Shown: positions 16,023-24,348, counted from the stretch's first letter. The stretch is 54,497 nt of DNA from Catellatospora coxensis (GCF_016862635.1 NZ_BONI01000013.1:1-54497), one strand, 5' to 3'. Notes: generated by a model not told the origin, from the letters alone. Made by a program: numbers and translations.

Positions 16023-17666
16023 CTACGGTGGGCTACCGTCTCCCCACTTCTTGATCAACTCGATCCGGGTCCGTACCCCGAGCTTGCGGTAAATGCTGGC
16101 CAGGTGGGTTTCCACGGTCCGCTCGCCGAGCACCAGCGCGCTCGCGATCTCCTTGGCGGGCGCACCGCGCAGGGCCCAGGCCAGCACCTCCCGCTCGCGG
16201 GCGGTCAACCCGCCCGGCCCGGCGTCCGCCCCCGACCAGCTCCGCAGCGCCCGGTCGGCCGCCTCGGCCGCGGCCGGGTCGACGAGCTGCCCGGCGGCCA
16301 GCGCCCGGTCGGCCGCCACCGGATCCGGGCGACCGCGCAGGGTGGCCAGTTCGGCCGCGGCCCGCAGCGCGTACCAGCGGACCAGCGCCGTGGGACGGCC
16401 CTCGCCGAGCGCCGTAGTCCGGGCCAGCAGCGCCGCCGCGCGGGCCTTGTCGCCCCGCCGGAGCGCGTCGGCCGCCGCCAGGTCGTACGCCCTGGCCTGC
16501 AGCTCGGCGTCGCCCAGCGCGGCGGCCTCGCGTACCACCTGGTCCAGCCGGTCCCCCACGACCAGCAGCGCCTCCGCGACCGCCCGCGGGTCCCCGCCCG
16601 CGCGGGCCAGGTCCAGCGCTCGCCGCGCCAGTTCGGCCTCCCCCAGCTCGTCGGCCAGCCGGGCCATGAGCCGCGCCGCCGCCGAATGCTGCTCCGGCGG
16701 CAACCCCGCAGCGGGCAGCGCCGCACAGGCGTCCCGCAACACGGCCACCCGCACCGGATCCGCGGGCACCGCCGTGCCTCCGGCCAGCGCGCCCGCGCTC
16801 GGACGCGGGCCCAGCCCCAGCGCGGCCGCGGCGATCAGGCCGACGTCCGTCGCGCGCAGGCCCAGTCGCAGCGCGCCCGTCAGCGACGCCCGCCCGGCCT
16901 CTCGGGCCGCCGCGCTGCCCGCGCCGCGCAGCCGGGCCGTGCCGGAGGCCGCGAGCAGCCGCCCGGCCTGCGCCGGGGTCCACCCGGCCCGCCCGGCGAA
17001 CAGGGCGGCCTGCGCGTAGTAGCCCGCGGCCAGGTCGTAGGCGCCCTCCTCGTCGGCGGCGGCGGCAGCGGTGGCCGAGGCCGCTACCGCGGCGTCCAGC
17101 CGGGCGGCCCCGCCCAGCGCCGCCGCCTCCGCCGTGTGATGCGCCAGCTCGGGCAGTGTCGCCGCCCGCGTCCCGCCGAGCGCGCCCAGCCTGGTCAGCA
17201 CCGCCGCGACGCGCTCGTGCAGCGCCGCGCGAGCCCGCGCGCCGAGCGTGTCGTAGCAGACCTCCCGGTCCAGCGCGCGCACGAAGCCGTACACCTGAGG
17301 TCCCTGCTCGCGGACCAGCCCGGCTTCGGCCGCGTCGTCGAGGCCGCTCAGGACGTCCACCTCGGGGCAGGCCCCCTCCAGGATGGCCAGGTCGAACTCG
17401 CGGCCGATCACGGCGGCGGCGGTCACCGTCTCGCGCGCGGCCGGCTCCAGCGCGCGCAGCGCGGCGCGTACCGGCTCGGCCAGCTCGTCGGGCCAGCGCA
17501 GCGGCAGCCGGTGCAGGCCGTCGCCGTCGGTGTCGACCTGGTCGGCGATCGCCGCCAGCACTGTCGGGTCCGCGTCGGTACGCCGCAGCAGCTGCTCCAC
17601 GAGGCGGGGCGCGACGGAGCGGCCGGTGCGCTCCCGCAGCAGCTCGGCGGCCTCTCGTCGGTCCAC
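16023..17666 (-). CDS. LuxR-family regulator resembling a LAL protein without its ATPase domain
   Basis: A 547-residue protein with a C-terminal LuxR helix-turn-helix (about residues 482-540: GLTAREREVLAWALRGAPAKEIASALVLGERTVETHLASIYRKLGV). The preceding 400 residues are Ala-rich helical, TPR-like repeats as in large ATP-binding LuxR (LAL) regulators. The N-terminus (RLVEQLLRR, then LPLRWPDELAEPVRAALRALEPAARETVTAAAVIGREFDL) matches the part of LAL proteins that follows the nucleotide-binding domain; no Walker A motif is present. The GTG start has an excellent GGGGAGG site, so this is a genuine short form rather than a decayed gene. It is divergent from the leader-like gene at 17818 and probably regulates that block. 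Confidence 0.82.
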   Translation of the reverse strand: MDRREAAELLRERTGRSVAPRLVEQLLRRTDADPTVLAAIADQVDTDGDGLHRLPLRWPDELAEPVRAALRALEPAARETVTAAAVIGREFDLAILEGACPEVDVLSGLDDAAEAGLVREQGPQVYGFVRALDREVCYDTLGARARAALHERVAAVLTRLGALGGTRAATLPELAHHTAEAAALGGAARLDAAVAASATAAAAADEEGAYDLAAGYYAQAALFAGRAGWTPAQAGRLLAASGTARLRGAGSAAAREAGRASLTGALRLGLRATDVGLIAAAALGLGPRPSAGALAGGTAVPADPVRVAVLRDACAALPAAGLPPEQHSAAARLMARLADELGEAELARRALDLARAGGDPRAVAEALLVVGDRLDQVVREAAALGDAELQARAYDLAAADALRRGDKARAAALLARTTALGEGRPTALVRWYALRAAAELATLRGRPDPVAADRALAAGQLVDPAAAEAADRALRSWSGADAGPGGLTAREREVLAWALRGAPAKEIASALVLGERTVETHLASIYRKLGVRTRIELIKKWGDGSPP

Positions 17667-17743
17667 GACGCCTCCCCTCTCCGGGTCGGTACGCAGGCAC
17701 CCCCGGTGCAGAAGTTACGTACTCGCCGCGATGTGCGCAGTCC

Positions 17744-17759
17744 CCTAGCGGACCTAGCG
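17744..17759. promoter_or_regulatory. CCTAGCG direct repeat in the regulator/leader divergent promoter
   Basis: CCTAGCG occurs at 17744-17750 and again at 17753-17759, a 9-base period, midway in the 151-bp divergent gap and about 60 bases before the leader-like gene. It is a candidate site for the LuxR-type regulator; no binding data exist here. Confidence 0.3.
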
Positions 17760-17817
17760 TGAAGTCACCTCGCAACGCCCCCGCAGGAAACCCCCTCCCA
17801 CCGAAAGGGAGCCTCCG

Positions 17818-19041
17818 ATGTCCCAGTTCCGCGATCTCATCGCCAGGATGGCGGTGGACCCGGAGTTCGCCCGGCACGCACGGGCCAACCCGGACGCCGT
17901 CGCCGCGCAGTACGGTCTCACCCCCGACGAGACCGACCAGCTGCGCGGGCTGGCCGACGCCTCGGCCGGCGCCGGGCCCACCGCCCTCGGCGTACGCCTG
18001 TCCAAGTCCGGCATCGGCACCGGCGGCCTCGGCAGCCTGATCTCGCCCGCCGACCTGACCCCGGCCGTGCCCGAGCTGCCGGACCTGCCGGAGCCCCCGG
18101 ACGACCCGACGCCGCCGCCTCCGCCGCCGCTCGTCCCGGCCGACCTGATCCCGGTCGCCTCCGAGGACCTCACCCCGGAGCCCGAGGACGAGCCGCTGCC
18201 GCCGCCCCCGCTGCCGTTGCCGCTGCCCGAGGAGGGCATCGAGCTGCCCCCGACGCTGGAGCTGCTGCCGCTGGACCCCGACCCGGAGCCCGAGCCGCTC
18301 GTCCCGCCGATCATCCACCTGCCCCCGGACCTGGAGCTGCCGCCCCTGGTCCCGGACCCCGAGCCCGACCCGATCGTGCCGCCGATCATCGAGCTGCCGC
18401 CGGACCTCGACCTGCTGCCGCCGTTCACCCCCGACCCGGAGCCCGGCCCGCTGGTGCCGCCGATCATCCACCTGCCCCCGGACCTCGACCTGCCGCCGCT
18501 GACCCCGGACCCCGACCCGGGCCCGTGGATCCCGCCGATCCACCTGCCGCCGGACCTCGACCTGTTCCCGGCCGACCCCGACCCGGAGCCGGCCGAGCCG
18601 GCCGAGCCCGCGGAACCGGCGGAGCCCGCCGAGCCCGCGGAGCCCGCGCCCGCGCCGGAACCCGCGCCGGAGCCCGCTCCCGAGCCGGCCCCGGCTCCGG
18701 AACCCGCTCCCGCGCCGGACCCTGCGCCCGCGCCCGCCGCGGACCCGGCACCCGTGCCGGCCGAGGAGTCCGGCCCGGTCGTGGTGGTCGTGCAGTCCGG
18801 CGACCCGACCGGCACCCCGGGCGCCGCGGACCCGGCCCAGCCGGGCTCGGCCGCACCGGCCGTGCCGGCCGACCCGGCGGCCGCCGCGAGCGAGAGCTCG
18901 GCCGGCATCGGCACCGAGGAGCTAATCATCGGCGGTGCCGGCCTGGCCGCCGGCGCGGTCGCGGGCGGCGTCGCCGGCGCCGTGGCGGGCAAGGTCTTCA
19001 AGTCCGACGACGACGGTACGGAAGCCACGGCGACCGCCTGA
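17818..19041 (+). CDS. leader-like N-domain, proline-rich repeat, C-terminal transmembrane protein
   Basis: A 407-residue protein of unknown function. Residues 1-60 (FRDLIARMAVDPEFARHARA, then AAQYGLTPDETDQLRGL) resemble the small helical Os1348/NHLP-like or LigA-like domain used as leader regions in some peptide modification systems. Residues 75-345 are Pro/Asp/Glu-rich. They include four 25-26 residue repeats of the type VPPIIHLPPDLDLPPL plus PDPEPGP, then an AEP/APEP tract. The end has a glycine-rich hydrophobic helix (about 365-390, IIGGAGLAAGAVAGGVAGA) and a short charged tail. ATG with AAGGGAG. It heads the M50 protease/kinase block. Function as a processed substrate or surface stalk is inference. 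Confidence 0.8.
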   Translation: MSQFRDLIARMAVDPEFARHARANPDAVAAQYGLTPDETDQLRGLADASAGAGPTALGVRLSKSGIGTGGLGSLISPADLTPAVPELPDLPEPPDDPTPPPPPPLVPADLIPVASEDLTPEPEDEPLPPPPLPLPLPEEGIELPPTLELLPLDPDPEPEPLVPPIIHLPPDLELPPLVPDPEPDPIVPPIIELPPDLDLLPPFTPDPEPGPLVPPIIHLPPDLDLPPLTPDPDPGPWIPPIHLPPDLDLFPADPDPEPAEPAEPAEPAEPAEPAEPAPAPEPAPEPAPEPAPAPEPAPAPDPAPAPAADPAPVPAEESGPVVVVVQSGDPTGTPGAADPAQPGSAAPAVPADPAAAASESSAGIGTEELIIGGAGLAAGAVAGGVAGAVAGKVFKSDDDGTEATATA

Positions 19042-19056
19042 CCGTCCGCACAGACA

Positions 19057-19101
19057 CCGGGCAGCAGGGGTGTGCGCCCCCGTCGCACCTCTGCTGCCCG
19101 G
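19057..19101 (+). terminator. hairpin after the leader-like gene
   Basis: CCGGGCAGCAG pairs with CTGCTGCCCGG, extended by GTGCG-type pairing, in the 193-bp gap before the protease gene. It likely lowers downstream expression relative to the leader-like gene. The gap holds no other clear gene. Confidence 0.6.
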
Positions 19102-19234
19102 CAGGCGTTCCACGCATCGACGAACCGCCTGAACGGATCACCGTCGTAAAGCAGTCAGCCGAGAGCGTGCAGCCGTTCGGACGCCTATGATTCGGCTCGC
19201 CGCACGGCTCCACACCCCCTGGAAAGGCCGAACG

Positions 19235-20965
19235 ATGTTGTGCCACGCCTGCCATGTGCACCTGCGGCGGGACTACCCCTACTGCCTGCACTGCGGCACT
19301 CTCCGCAAGGGCGCTGTGGTGGAGTCCTACGCGGCGCCGGAGCTGCGCTGGCACGACGCCGCAGGTGAGCGGGTGCACCCGCTGGTCAAGCCGCACACCA
19401 CGATCGGCCGGGCCCCCGACAACGACATCGTGCTCGACGACGCCAGCGTCTCGCGCCACCACGCCCGGGTCGTCCGCAACGCCGAGGGCTTCCACCTGGA
19501 GGACCTCAACTCGTTCAACGGCACCACGATCGGCCGGCGCACCTTCCACGGCGACTGGGCCCCGCTGCCCGACGAGTCCGAACTGCACATCGGCGACATA
19601 CCGCTGCGATTCGCGCAGCCGCGCTCGGCGGCGATCGGCTCCAAGACCATGGTGCGCGGCGTCGAGCACAGCATCCTGCTCCCGGCCGGGCAGCCGGAGA
19701 CCGCGCCGACGGCCACCGGCCCGCTGACCGCGCGGCCGCGGCGGCGCAGTGGCTGGGCCCTCAAGCAGGTGCCCGACATGCGCGGCGACCAGCAGTGGGT
19801 GCTGCGCAACACCCGCACCGGGCAGTACCTGCAGCTCGACGAGCGCGACGTGTTCCTGTGGCACCAGCTCGACGGCGAGAACACCATCCGCGACCTGCTC
19901 TTCGCATACGCCCAGCGCTACGGCGAGCTGGCGCTGCCCCGCATCGAGCGCACGCTGCGCACGTTCGCGGCGCTGGAGCTGGTGCGCGGTGTGCACGGCC
20001 AGCGCGAGGCCGAGAAACCGCCGCTGCTCAAGCGCTTCGGGCAGGCCGTGCTCAAGACGCTGCTGCGCATGGAGGTGTCGGTCAAGGGCCTGGACACGCT
20101 GTTCACGAAGATGTACCGGTCGTTCGGCTGGCGCTTCTTCACCCGTACCGGCGTGGTCGGGCTCTGGTTCTGCATCGTCGGCGGCATCTACGCGATGACC
20201 GTGGCCGGCGGCAGCCAAAACCTGTTCGACATCAACGGCGCGGGCATCTGGGGCGCGGTGATCATCGCGGCCGGCTACCTGTTCGCCCTGATCGTGCACG
20301 AGTCGGCGCACGCGCTGGCGGTGAAGTCCTACGGCCGCACCGTCACCCGGGGCGGGTTCATGCTGATGATGGGCATGCCGTTCGCCTTCGTGGACACCTC
20401 GGACATGTGGTTCGGCAGCCGCTGGTCGCGCATCGTGGTGACGCTGTCCGGGCCGCTGTCCACCGCGGCCATCGCCGGGATGCTCGGCGCGGTCGCCGCC
20501 TGGGTGCCCGCGCCGCAGGTCTCCGGCATCGCCTACCAGCTGGCCTTCGGCCTCTACCTGAACACGCTGTACAACCTCAACCCGCTGATGCCGCTGGACG
20601 GTTACCAGGCGCTCGCGGACGGGTTGCGGCTGCCGCGCCTGCGCGAGGAGGCGTCGGCGTACTTCACCAAGGGCATCTGGTCCGACATCAAGGCCGGTCG
20701 CAAGCCCGGCATCAAGCAGATAGGCATGGCGGCGTACGGCTTCACCGCCGTCGTCGGCACCGGCCTGTTCGTGCTGCTGGGCTTCCTGGCCTGGCGCGAC
20801 CGGCTCGGCGGGCTCGTCGAGGAGTACCTGCCGCCCGGCATCGACGTGCTGGTCATCGCCCTGGGCATCGGCCTGATCATGTTCCCGATCTGGTACCGGC
20901 TGTTCCGCAAGCTGACCGGCATCATCAAGTCCCGCAAGGCCGCGACCGCGGAGGTGACCGCATGA
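19235..20965 (+). CDS. zinc-ribbon/FHA/PqqD-like/M50 site-2-protease fusion protein
   Basis: A 576-residue multidomain membrane protein. Residues 3-20 form a zinc ribbon (CHAC, CLHC). An FHA phosphothreonine-binding domain spans about 35-125, with TIGRAPDNDIVL, SRHHA and NSFNGT. A PqqD-like domain spans about 185-255 (WVLRNTRTGQYLQLDERD). An M50 metalloprotease core within about six transmembrane helices has HESAH (His355, Glu356, His359) and NPLMPLDG with Asp455. This resembles the 'putative peptide zinc metalloprotease' group near RiPP genes, but with an FHA domain added. ATG 19235 is preceded by GGAAAGG. Its stop overlaps the kinase start (ATGA). The FHA domain likely binds a target of the adjacent kinase. 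Confidence 0.9.
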   Translation: MLCHACHVHLRRDYPYCLHCGTLRKGAVVESYAAPELRWHDAAGERVHPLVKPHTTIGRAPDNDIVLDDASVSRHHARVVRNAEGFHLEDLNSFNGTTIGRRTFHGDWAPLPDESELHIGDIPLRFAQPRSAAIGSKTMVRGVEHSILLPAGQPETAPTATGPLTARPRRRSGWALKQVPDMRGDQQWVLRNTRTGQYLQLDERDVFLWHQLDGENTIRDLLFAYAQRYGELALPRIERTLRTFAALELVRGVHGQREAEKPPLLKRFGQAVLKTLLRMEVSVKGLDTLFTKMYRSFGWRFFTRTGVVGLWFCIVGGIYAMTVAGGSQNLFDINGAGIWGAVIIAAGYLFALIVHESAHALAVKSYGRTVTRGGFMLMMGMPFAFVDTSDMWFGSRWSRIVVTLSGPLSTAAIAGMLGAVAAWVPAPQVSGIAYQLAFGLYLNTLYNLNPLMPLDGYQALADGLRLPRLREEASAYFTKGIWSDIKAGRKPGIKQIGMAAYGFTAVVGTGLFVLLGFLAWRDRLGGLVEEYLPPGIDVLVIALGIGLIMFPIWYRLFRKLTGIIKSRKAATAEVTA

Positions 20966-22542
20966 CTCAGCCCGTTTCATGGACCGTGCCCGGATACGTG
21001 GAGATCCGGGAGCTGGGGCGCGGCGCGTCCGGGCTGGTGGTGCTCGCCGAGCACGAGGCGACCCAGGTCAAGGTCGCCATCAAGTACCTGGCCGAGCACC
21101 TGCGCGACGACGAGAACTTCATCCGCGCGTTCCGGGCCGAGGCCCGGGTCATGTCCGAAGTGGAGTCGCCGCAGGTCGCGCGGCTGTACGAGTACATCGA
21201 GGCGCCCGGCGGCGCGGCGATCGTGATGGAGCTGGTCGACGGCGTCGCGCTGCGCGCGATCCTGCGCGAGCAGGGCCCCACCGAGCCTGAAGCCGCCCTC
21301 GTGGTGCTCAAGGGTTCGTTGCTCGGCCTGGCCGCCGCCCACGACCGCGGCGTCGTGCACCGCGACTACAAGCCCGAGAACGTGCTCGTCAACGGCGAGG
21401 GCCAGAGCAAGCTGGCCGACTTCGGCATCGCCGCGCGCAGCGGCCGCCAGGGCCCGCTCGCGGGCACGCCGTCGTACATGGCTCCCGAGCAGTGGGCCGG
21501 CGCTCCCGCCAGCCCGTCCACCGACATCTACGCGGCGACCGCCACGTTCTTCGAGTGCCTGGCCGGGCAGCCGCCGTTCCGCGCCCCCGGCGACCTCCAG
21601 GGCCTGCGCCGCCAGCACGAGCAGGCGCCGGTCCCGGTCGAGATGGTGCCCGAGGCCGTACGCGGACTCGTCCGGCGCGGCCTGGCCAAGGACGCCAAGC
21701 AGCGCCCCAAGGACGCCGCCACGTTCCTGCGCGAGCTGGAGGCCGTCGCCGGGGCCGGCTACGGACCCGAGTGGGAGGAGGAGGGCCGCAGCAAGCTGGC
21801 CCGCCGCGCGCTGCTCCTGGCGCTGCTGTTCCCGCTGGCCGCGGTGCAGGCCAACGCCACCGCCATCGGCACCACCATCCTCGGCATGTCCCGCAAGGCG
21901 TTCACCACCGCGGCCAGCATCACCGCGCTGGTGCTGGTCCTGGGCGGCGCGGGAGCCGCCGCGCTGTGGCCGACGAGCCCGGCGAGCAACCCGACGGTGC
22001 TGCCCAGCGCGACCGCGGACGCGTCGCCGCTGCCGAGCGAGTCGCCCTCACCCTCGCCCAGCCCGTCACCCTCGCCCAGCCCGTCGGCGGAGCCGTCGCC
22101 CTCCCCGTCGGATGAGCCGGAGCCGAGCCCGAGCCGGAAGCCGTCGCCGTCGCCTTCCGTGTCGCCGCCCGCGCCTACCCAGGTGCTTGCGATCGTGCTC
22201 AGCGAATTCTGTTGGTACGGCAGGGTCTGCCAGAGCTCGCCACCCACTAGCGGCAACACACGCGCCCAGGTCACAGTTCGCACCAACAACGGCGGCGCTT
22301 TCACGCTGATATTCACTTACATTCAGCTCGACTGTTTCGGGAAGCAGGTCGGGGACCCGATCAGCGTGACGCAATCCGTAGCCGCCGGCGCAACGATGCC
22401 GGTGATCGAAACTGAATCACTGGCCGCATTCCATAATGACCAGGTTCAGGCACCTCGCATCCAGTTGACTGTCACGTCGAAGCCTGCGGGCCCGGCAAGC
22501 AAGCCCATGACCATCGTCTCCGACGGCGTTTGCATCTTTTAG
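20962..22542 (+). CDS. membrane Ser/Thr protein kinase with extracellular domain
   Basis: A 526-residue PknB-type kinase. The catalytic domain (residues 10-260) keeps Lys41 in VAIKYL, His133-Arg-Asp135 in HRDYKPEN, Asp153-Phe-Gly and APEQWAG, so it should be active. HRDYKPEN has Tyr where Leu or Val is usual. Two hydrophobic stretches (about 278-295 and 312-335) are followed by a Pro/Ser linker of SPSP repeats and a 130-residue outer domain with four Cys (FCWYGRVC, LDCFGK, DGVCIF). Codons from about 22180 onward are visibly less GC-rich than the rest. It is coupled to the protease gene by ATGA and is 9 bp before the pseudokinase. Confidence 0.92.
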   Translation: MTQPVSWTVPGYVEIRELGRGASGLVVLAEHEATQVKVAIKYLAEHLRDDENFIRAFRAEARVMSEVESPQVARLYEYIEAPGGAAIVMELVDGVALRAILREQGPTEPEAALVVLKGSLLGLAAAHDRGVVHRDYKPENVLVNGEGQSKLADFGIAARSGRQGPLAGTPSYMAPEQWAGAPASPSTDIYAATATFFECLAGQPPFRAPGDLQGLRRQHEQAPVPVEMVPEAVRGLVRRGLAKDAKQRPKDAATFLRELEAVAGAGYGPEWEEEGRSKLARRALLLALLFPLAAVQANATAIGTTILGMSRKAFTTAASITALVLVLGGAGAAALWPTSPASNPTVLPSATADASPLPSESPSPSPSPSPSPSPSAEPSPSPSDEPEPSPSRKPSPSPSVSPPAPTQVLAIVLSEFCWYGRVCQSSPPTSGNTRAQVTVRTNNGGAFTLIFTYIQLDCFGKQVGDPISVTQSVAAGATMPVIETESLAAFHNDQVQAPRIQLTVTSKPAGPASKPMTIVSDGVCIF

Positions 22543-22551
22543 GAGCAGGAC

Positions 22552-24099
22552 TTGAGCGACACCATCGGGGGCAAGTACACCCTGCTGGACGCGGGGCGGG
22601 CCGGACGGCTCGGCACGTGGCACACGGTGTCCACAGCGGAGGGCAAGCAGCGCGGCGCGCTGCGCCTGGAGGACCGGGGCCTGACCGACCCGGCCGCCGC
22701 GCGGCGGCTCGCCGACGCGGTCGGCGCCCAGACCCGCCTGCGCGTGCCCGGCCTGCTCAACGTCATCGACCAGGTGACGGAGGGCCGGCACAGCTGGCTG
22801 ATCACCAACGCGGCGCCGTCGCCGACGCTCGCGCAGGCACTGGCGGCCGGGGTGACCCTGCCGCCCGCCGTCGCCGCGCTGATCGCCACCGACACCGCGC
22901 AGACACTGCTCAAGCTGCACCAGGGGCAGCTGGCCCACGGCGAGCTGAACGCCCACGGCGTGGTCGTCAGCGCCGGTGGCGCCGCGCTGCTCGCCGAGGC
23001 CGGCTACGGGCACGCCGTGCTCGGTACGACGCCCGGCCCCGGCCACGACGCGACCGGCTGGTCCCGGCTGCTGGCCCAGCTCGCCGACGCCTGCCACGAC
23101 GCCGGCACCCAGCAGCTGCTGCGCCAGGCCGGGCAGCAGGCCGAGGCCGTCGGCGGCAGCGCCGGGCTGACCGCCGCGCTGACCACGCTCAGCACCTCGG
23201 CGCAGCGCATCCCCGGCTTCGGCGACCGCGCCGCGCTGAAGGCCCTCGCCGCCCAGATGCACCCGCTCTCCGCCGCCCCGGTCTCCGCACCGCCGGTGCC
23301 GGCTCCGCCCGTCTCTGCTCCGCCCGTCTCTGCTCCGCCGATCTCCCCGCCCGCGGCTGCTCCCGGCTCCGAGGAGACCGTGCACCTGGCCGGGGGTTCG
23401 CACTCCGGCCCGCCGCCGGTGCCGCCGCAGACGCCCCGGACCGCGCCGCCGACCGCCGTCATGCCCGCTGTGCCGCCGGACGGCGCGACCCGGCTCGGCA
23501 ACCGCGCCGCCGACGAGCAGCGCAAGTCCGGCGCGTACCAGGTGGGCCGCGCCGCGCCGCCCGCCGCGCACCAGCCTCAGCCGGACGTGAACCTGCGCTT
23601 CGGGCAGGGTGTGCCGCCCGCGCCGCCCGCCTGGCAGATGGCCGCCGCGCAGGCCGCCCCGCCGCGCCGCCCGAAGAAGACGATCGGCAAGCGCATCGCC
23701 GCGTTCTTCAGCGCGCTGACCACGGTCGCCCTGCTGGTCATCGCCGGGTACGTCGGCTGGAACTGGTGGCAGGAGCGCAACAACGCCGTCCAGGTCACCA
23801 AGGTCACCGTCACGCCCGTCGTCCCGCCGGTCACCGCCGAGTGCAACGTCAACGTCGACGTGGTCGGCCTCATCGAGACCGACGGCCAGGCCGGGATCAT
23901 CAAGTACGAGTGGCTGCGCAACGACGGCGAGACCTCCGGCATGCTGGAGCAGGCCGTCAAGAAGGGCGAGCGCAGCGTGCAGGTGCACCTGTTCTGGCGC
24001 TTCCAGGGCAAGGGCAGCCGGGAGGCCGAGGCCACCTTGCGCATCCTGGAGCCCAGCGTGGTCCAGGGCTCGTCGAAGTTCACGTACTCCTGCAAGTGA
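22552..24099 (+). CDS. membrane pseudokinase-like protein
   Basis: A 515-residue protein starting at TTG with AGGAG upstream. Residues 5-235 follow a kinase-like fold, but the catalytic motifs are lost. The Lys region reads GALRLED, HGELNAHG stands where HRDxKPEN is expected, and AEAGYG replaces DFG, so catalysis is unlikely. A Pro/Ala-rich linker (240-380), one transmembrane helix (about 385-407, ALLVIAGYVGW) and an immunoglobulin-like outer domain with two Cys (ECNV, YSCK) follow. It probably serves as a scaffold or regulator of the adjacent active kinase, as MviN-type pseudokinase domains do elsewhere. It is the last gene of the block, ended by a strong hairpin. Confidence 0.83.
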   Translation: MSDTIGGKYTLLDAGRAGRLGTWHTVSTAEGKQRGALRLEDRGLTDPAAARRLADAVGAQTRLRVPGLLNVIDQVTEGRHSWLITNAAPSPTLAQALAAGVTLPPAVAALIATDTAQTLLKLHQGQLAHGELNAHGVVVSAGGAALLAEAGYGHAVLGTTPGPGHDATGWSRLLAQLADACHDAGTQQLLRQAGQQAEAVGGSAGLTAALTTLSTSAQRIPGFGDRAALKALAAQMHPLSAAPVSAPPVPAPPVSAPPVSAPPISPPAAAPGSEETVHLAGGSHSGPPPVPPQTPRTAPPTAVMPAVPPDGATRLGNRAADEQRKSGAYQVGRAAPPAAHQPQPDVNLRFGQGVPPAPPAWQMAAAQAAPPRRPKKTIGKRIAAFFSALTTVALLVIAGYVGWNWWQERNNAVQVTKVTVTPVVPPVTAECNVNVDVVGLIETDGQAGIIKYEWLRNDGETSGMLEQAVKKGERSVQVHLFWRFQGKGSREAEATLRILEPSVVQGSSKFTYSCK

Positions 24100-24109
24100 C
24101 GCACGAACA

Positions 24110-24143
24110 CTGAGCCCACCCGCCGTCCAGCGGGTGGGCTCAG
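24110..24143. terminator. hairpin terminator at the convergent end of the kinase block
   Basis: Perfect 14-base arms (24110-24123 and 24130-24143, CTGAGCCCACCCGC) with a 6-base loop, between the pseudokinase stop and the stop of the convergent small gene. No U-tract is present, as is common in high-GC actinobacteria. It is probably bidirectional. Confidence 0.8.
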
Positions 24144-24156
24144 CCGTACGCGGGGC

Positions 24157-24348
24157 CTACTTCTCGAAGTTCAGCAGGTCCGCCAGGATCAGCTGCTCCA
24201 CGGCGTACGCCCACTCGGGGCAGCGGCTCCGCCGACAGTGCACGCACATGTCGGTGGCCGGGTCGTCGCCGTGCACGGCGACGGCCTCCCAGTACCGTCG
24301 CGCCAGCTCATCCGAGATCGGGGCATGACCCTGCGGAGGAGTGCTCAC
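24157..24348 (-). CDS. small Cys-containing hypothetical protein
   Basis: A 63-residue protein from GTG 24348, whose GTGA overlaps the stop of the upstream small gene. It contains CVHCRRSRCPEW (CxxC plus a third Cys), possibly a metal site, and ends LADLLNFEK. Small proteins of this kind often lie next to HTH/DUF397 pairs in actinobacteria. Function unknown. Confidence 0.65.
   Translation of the reverse strand: MSTPPQGHAPISDELARRYWEAVAVHGDDPATDMCVHCRRSRCPEWAYAVEQLILADLLNFEK

Noticed and set aside
19795-20961. Long open frame upstream of the kinase start, in frame with the kinase
   Set aside because: It is a shadow of the M50 protease gene. The kinase ATG at 20962 overlaps the protease stop and begins a normal kinase N-terminus.
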